44,128 bases of DNA from Synergistaceae bacterium. GTDB taxonomy: Bacteria; Synergistota; Synergistia; Synergistales; Synergistaceae. Each line of letters opens with the position of its first letter. Positions within the stretch are counted from its first letter, which is position 1. A model generated the notes under the pieces. That model did not search any database. It worked only from the letters and a program-made list of their open reading frames with translations, and was not told the origin of the DNA. A program made the translations under genes and the position numbers. The stretch lies in assembly GCA_031263445.1 (NCBI GenBank), contig JAISFV010000041.1, forward strand, positions 1 through 44,128, read 5' to 3'. Below are positions 43,866 through 44,128 of the stretch, piece by piece.

Positions 43866-44042
43866 ATGGAAAAATGCAAAGAGAGCGGCTCAGAGCGAAC
43901 GATAAAAAACGGTGTAATTGCGGGGAAACAACGCTGTCGGTGTAAAGAATGCGGGTGTAATTTTCGGGAGGGCGACAATCGGACAAACGAAAGGGTGGCG
44001 GCAAAGAAAAGGGGCCGTTATGTCCTGGATCCGTTCGTCTGA
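43866..44042 (+). pseudogene. Truncated IS1-like transposase zinc-ribbon N-terminus (InsA-like)
   Basis: ATG at 43866 follows GGGGAG and opens a 58-codon frame: KNGVIAGKQRCRCKECGCNF is the zinc-ribbon of IS1-type InsA transposases. It is followed by REGDNRTNERVAAKK, the expected continuation. The frame then switches to unrelated RGRYVLDPFV and stops, so it is truncated or frameshifted near 44007. The first CxxC pair of the ribbon is also partly lost (EKCKESGS). No further transposase sequence follows in the window. It is an inactive remnant unless it continues beyond the edge by a frameshift. Confidence 0.65.
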
Positions 44043-44128
44043 GTTCTTCCGGAATGGCATTTCCAGGTTTACGCCCCCTGTTTCCGTGAATGAGCCCTGC
44101 TTCTCCTTCCTTGAGGTATTTTGTTTTC

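Noticed and set aside
1-44128. tRNA or rRNA genes
   Set aside because: GTTCGA-type T-loop sequences appear only inside conserved coding regions and do not fold into a cloverleaf context. No rRNA-like stretch was seen.

Overview
The window looks like a chromosomal segment of an anaerobic, peptide- and amino-acid-fermenting bacterium. It is GC-rich with heavy use of AGG/AGA arginine and ATA isoleucine codons. It carries a complete dipeptide ABC transporter, murein-peptide enzymes, several amino-acid-type enzymes, chemoreceptors and hybrid kinases. This combination fits the Synergistota (Cloacibacillus/Synergistes type) best. That is an inference from codon habit and gene content, not a proven placement.

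Left accessory block (1-6500). It is visibly AT-richer and mosaic: the N-terminus of a serine recombinase cut by the window edge, an AAA+/DUF4143 ATPase, a 137-bp element with terminal inverted repeats, an AT-rich orphan gene, and a two-gene parA operon. The second gene of that operon encodes a winged-helix protein packed with about 31 copies of a 5-6 residue repeat. The same DNA forms three iteron-like arrays around a 17-bp inverted repeat with an AT-rich core. A HEPN/MNT toxin-antitoxin-type pair closes the block. Together this resembles the maintenance region of an integrated plasmid or similar element.

Copper and redox block (6628-12509). An HMA-TauE/SafE-cupredoxin fusion protein, a two-HMA CopA ATPase and an exported duplicated-domain protein lie in one direction. 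They are followed by a divergent pair: a small PAS-like protein and a Cys-rich HxlR regulator. At 12711-12962 an inverted-repeat unit holds a candidate small RNA.

Metabolic core (13303-34357). It holds an aminotransferase, a sodium:solute symporter, and the operon dppB-C-D-F-A followed by an NlpC/P60 peptidase and an L-Ala-D/L-Glu epimerase. The operon pattern matches uptake and recycling of murein peptides. Then come a DeoC aldolase, two paralogous chemoreceptors ending tail to tail, a leftward operon of two Gfo/Idh/MocA oxidoreductases and two TIM-barrel sugar isomerases, and an aldehyde dehydrogenase with its own promoter/operator.

Signalling and right end (34856-44128). It holds a full hybrid histidine kinase, lipoamide dehydrogenase, NagA (with a patchwork of transposase, acetyltransferase and inverted-repeat fragments just upstream), a second hybrid kinase whose phospho-acceptor histidine is replaced by arginine, a second aminotransferase, and a broken IS1-like transposase start. 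No rRNA, tRNA or CRISPR array was seen.
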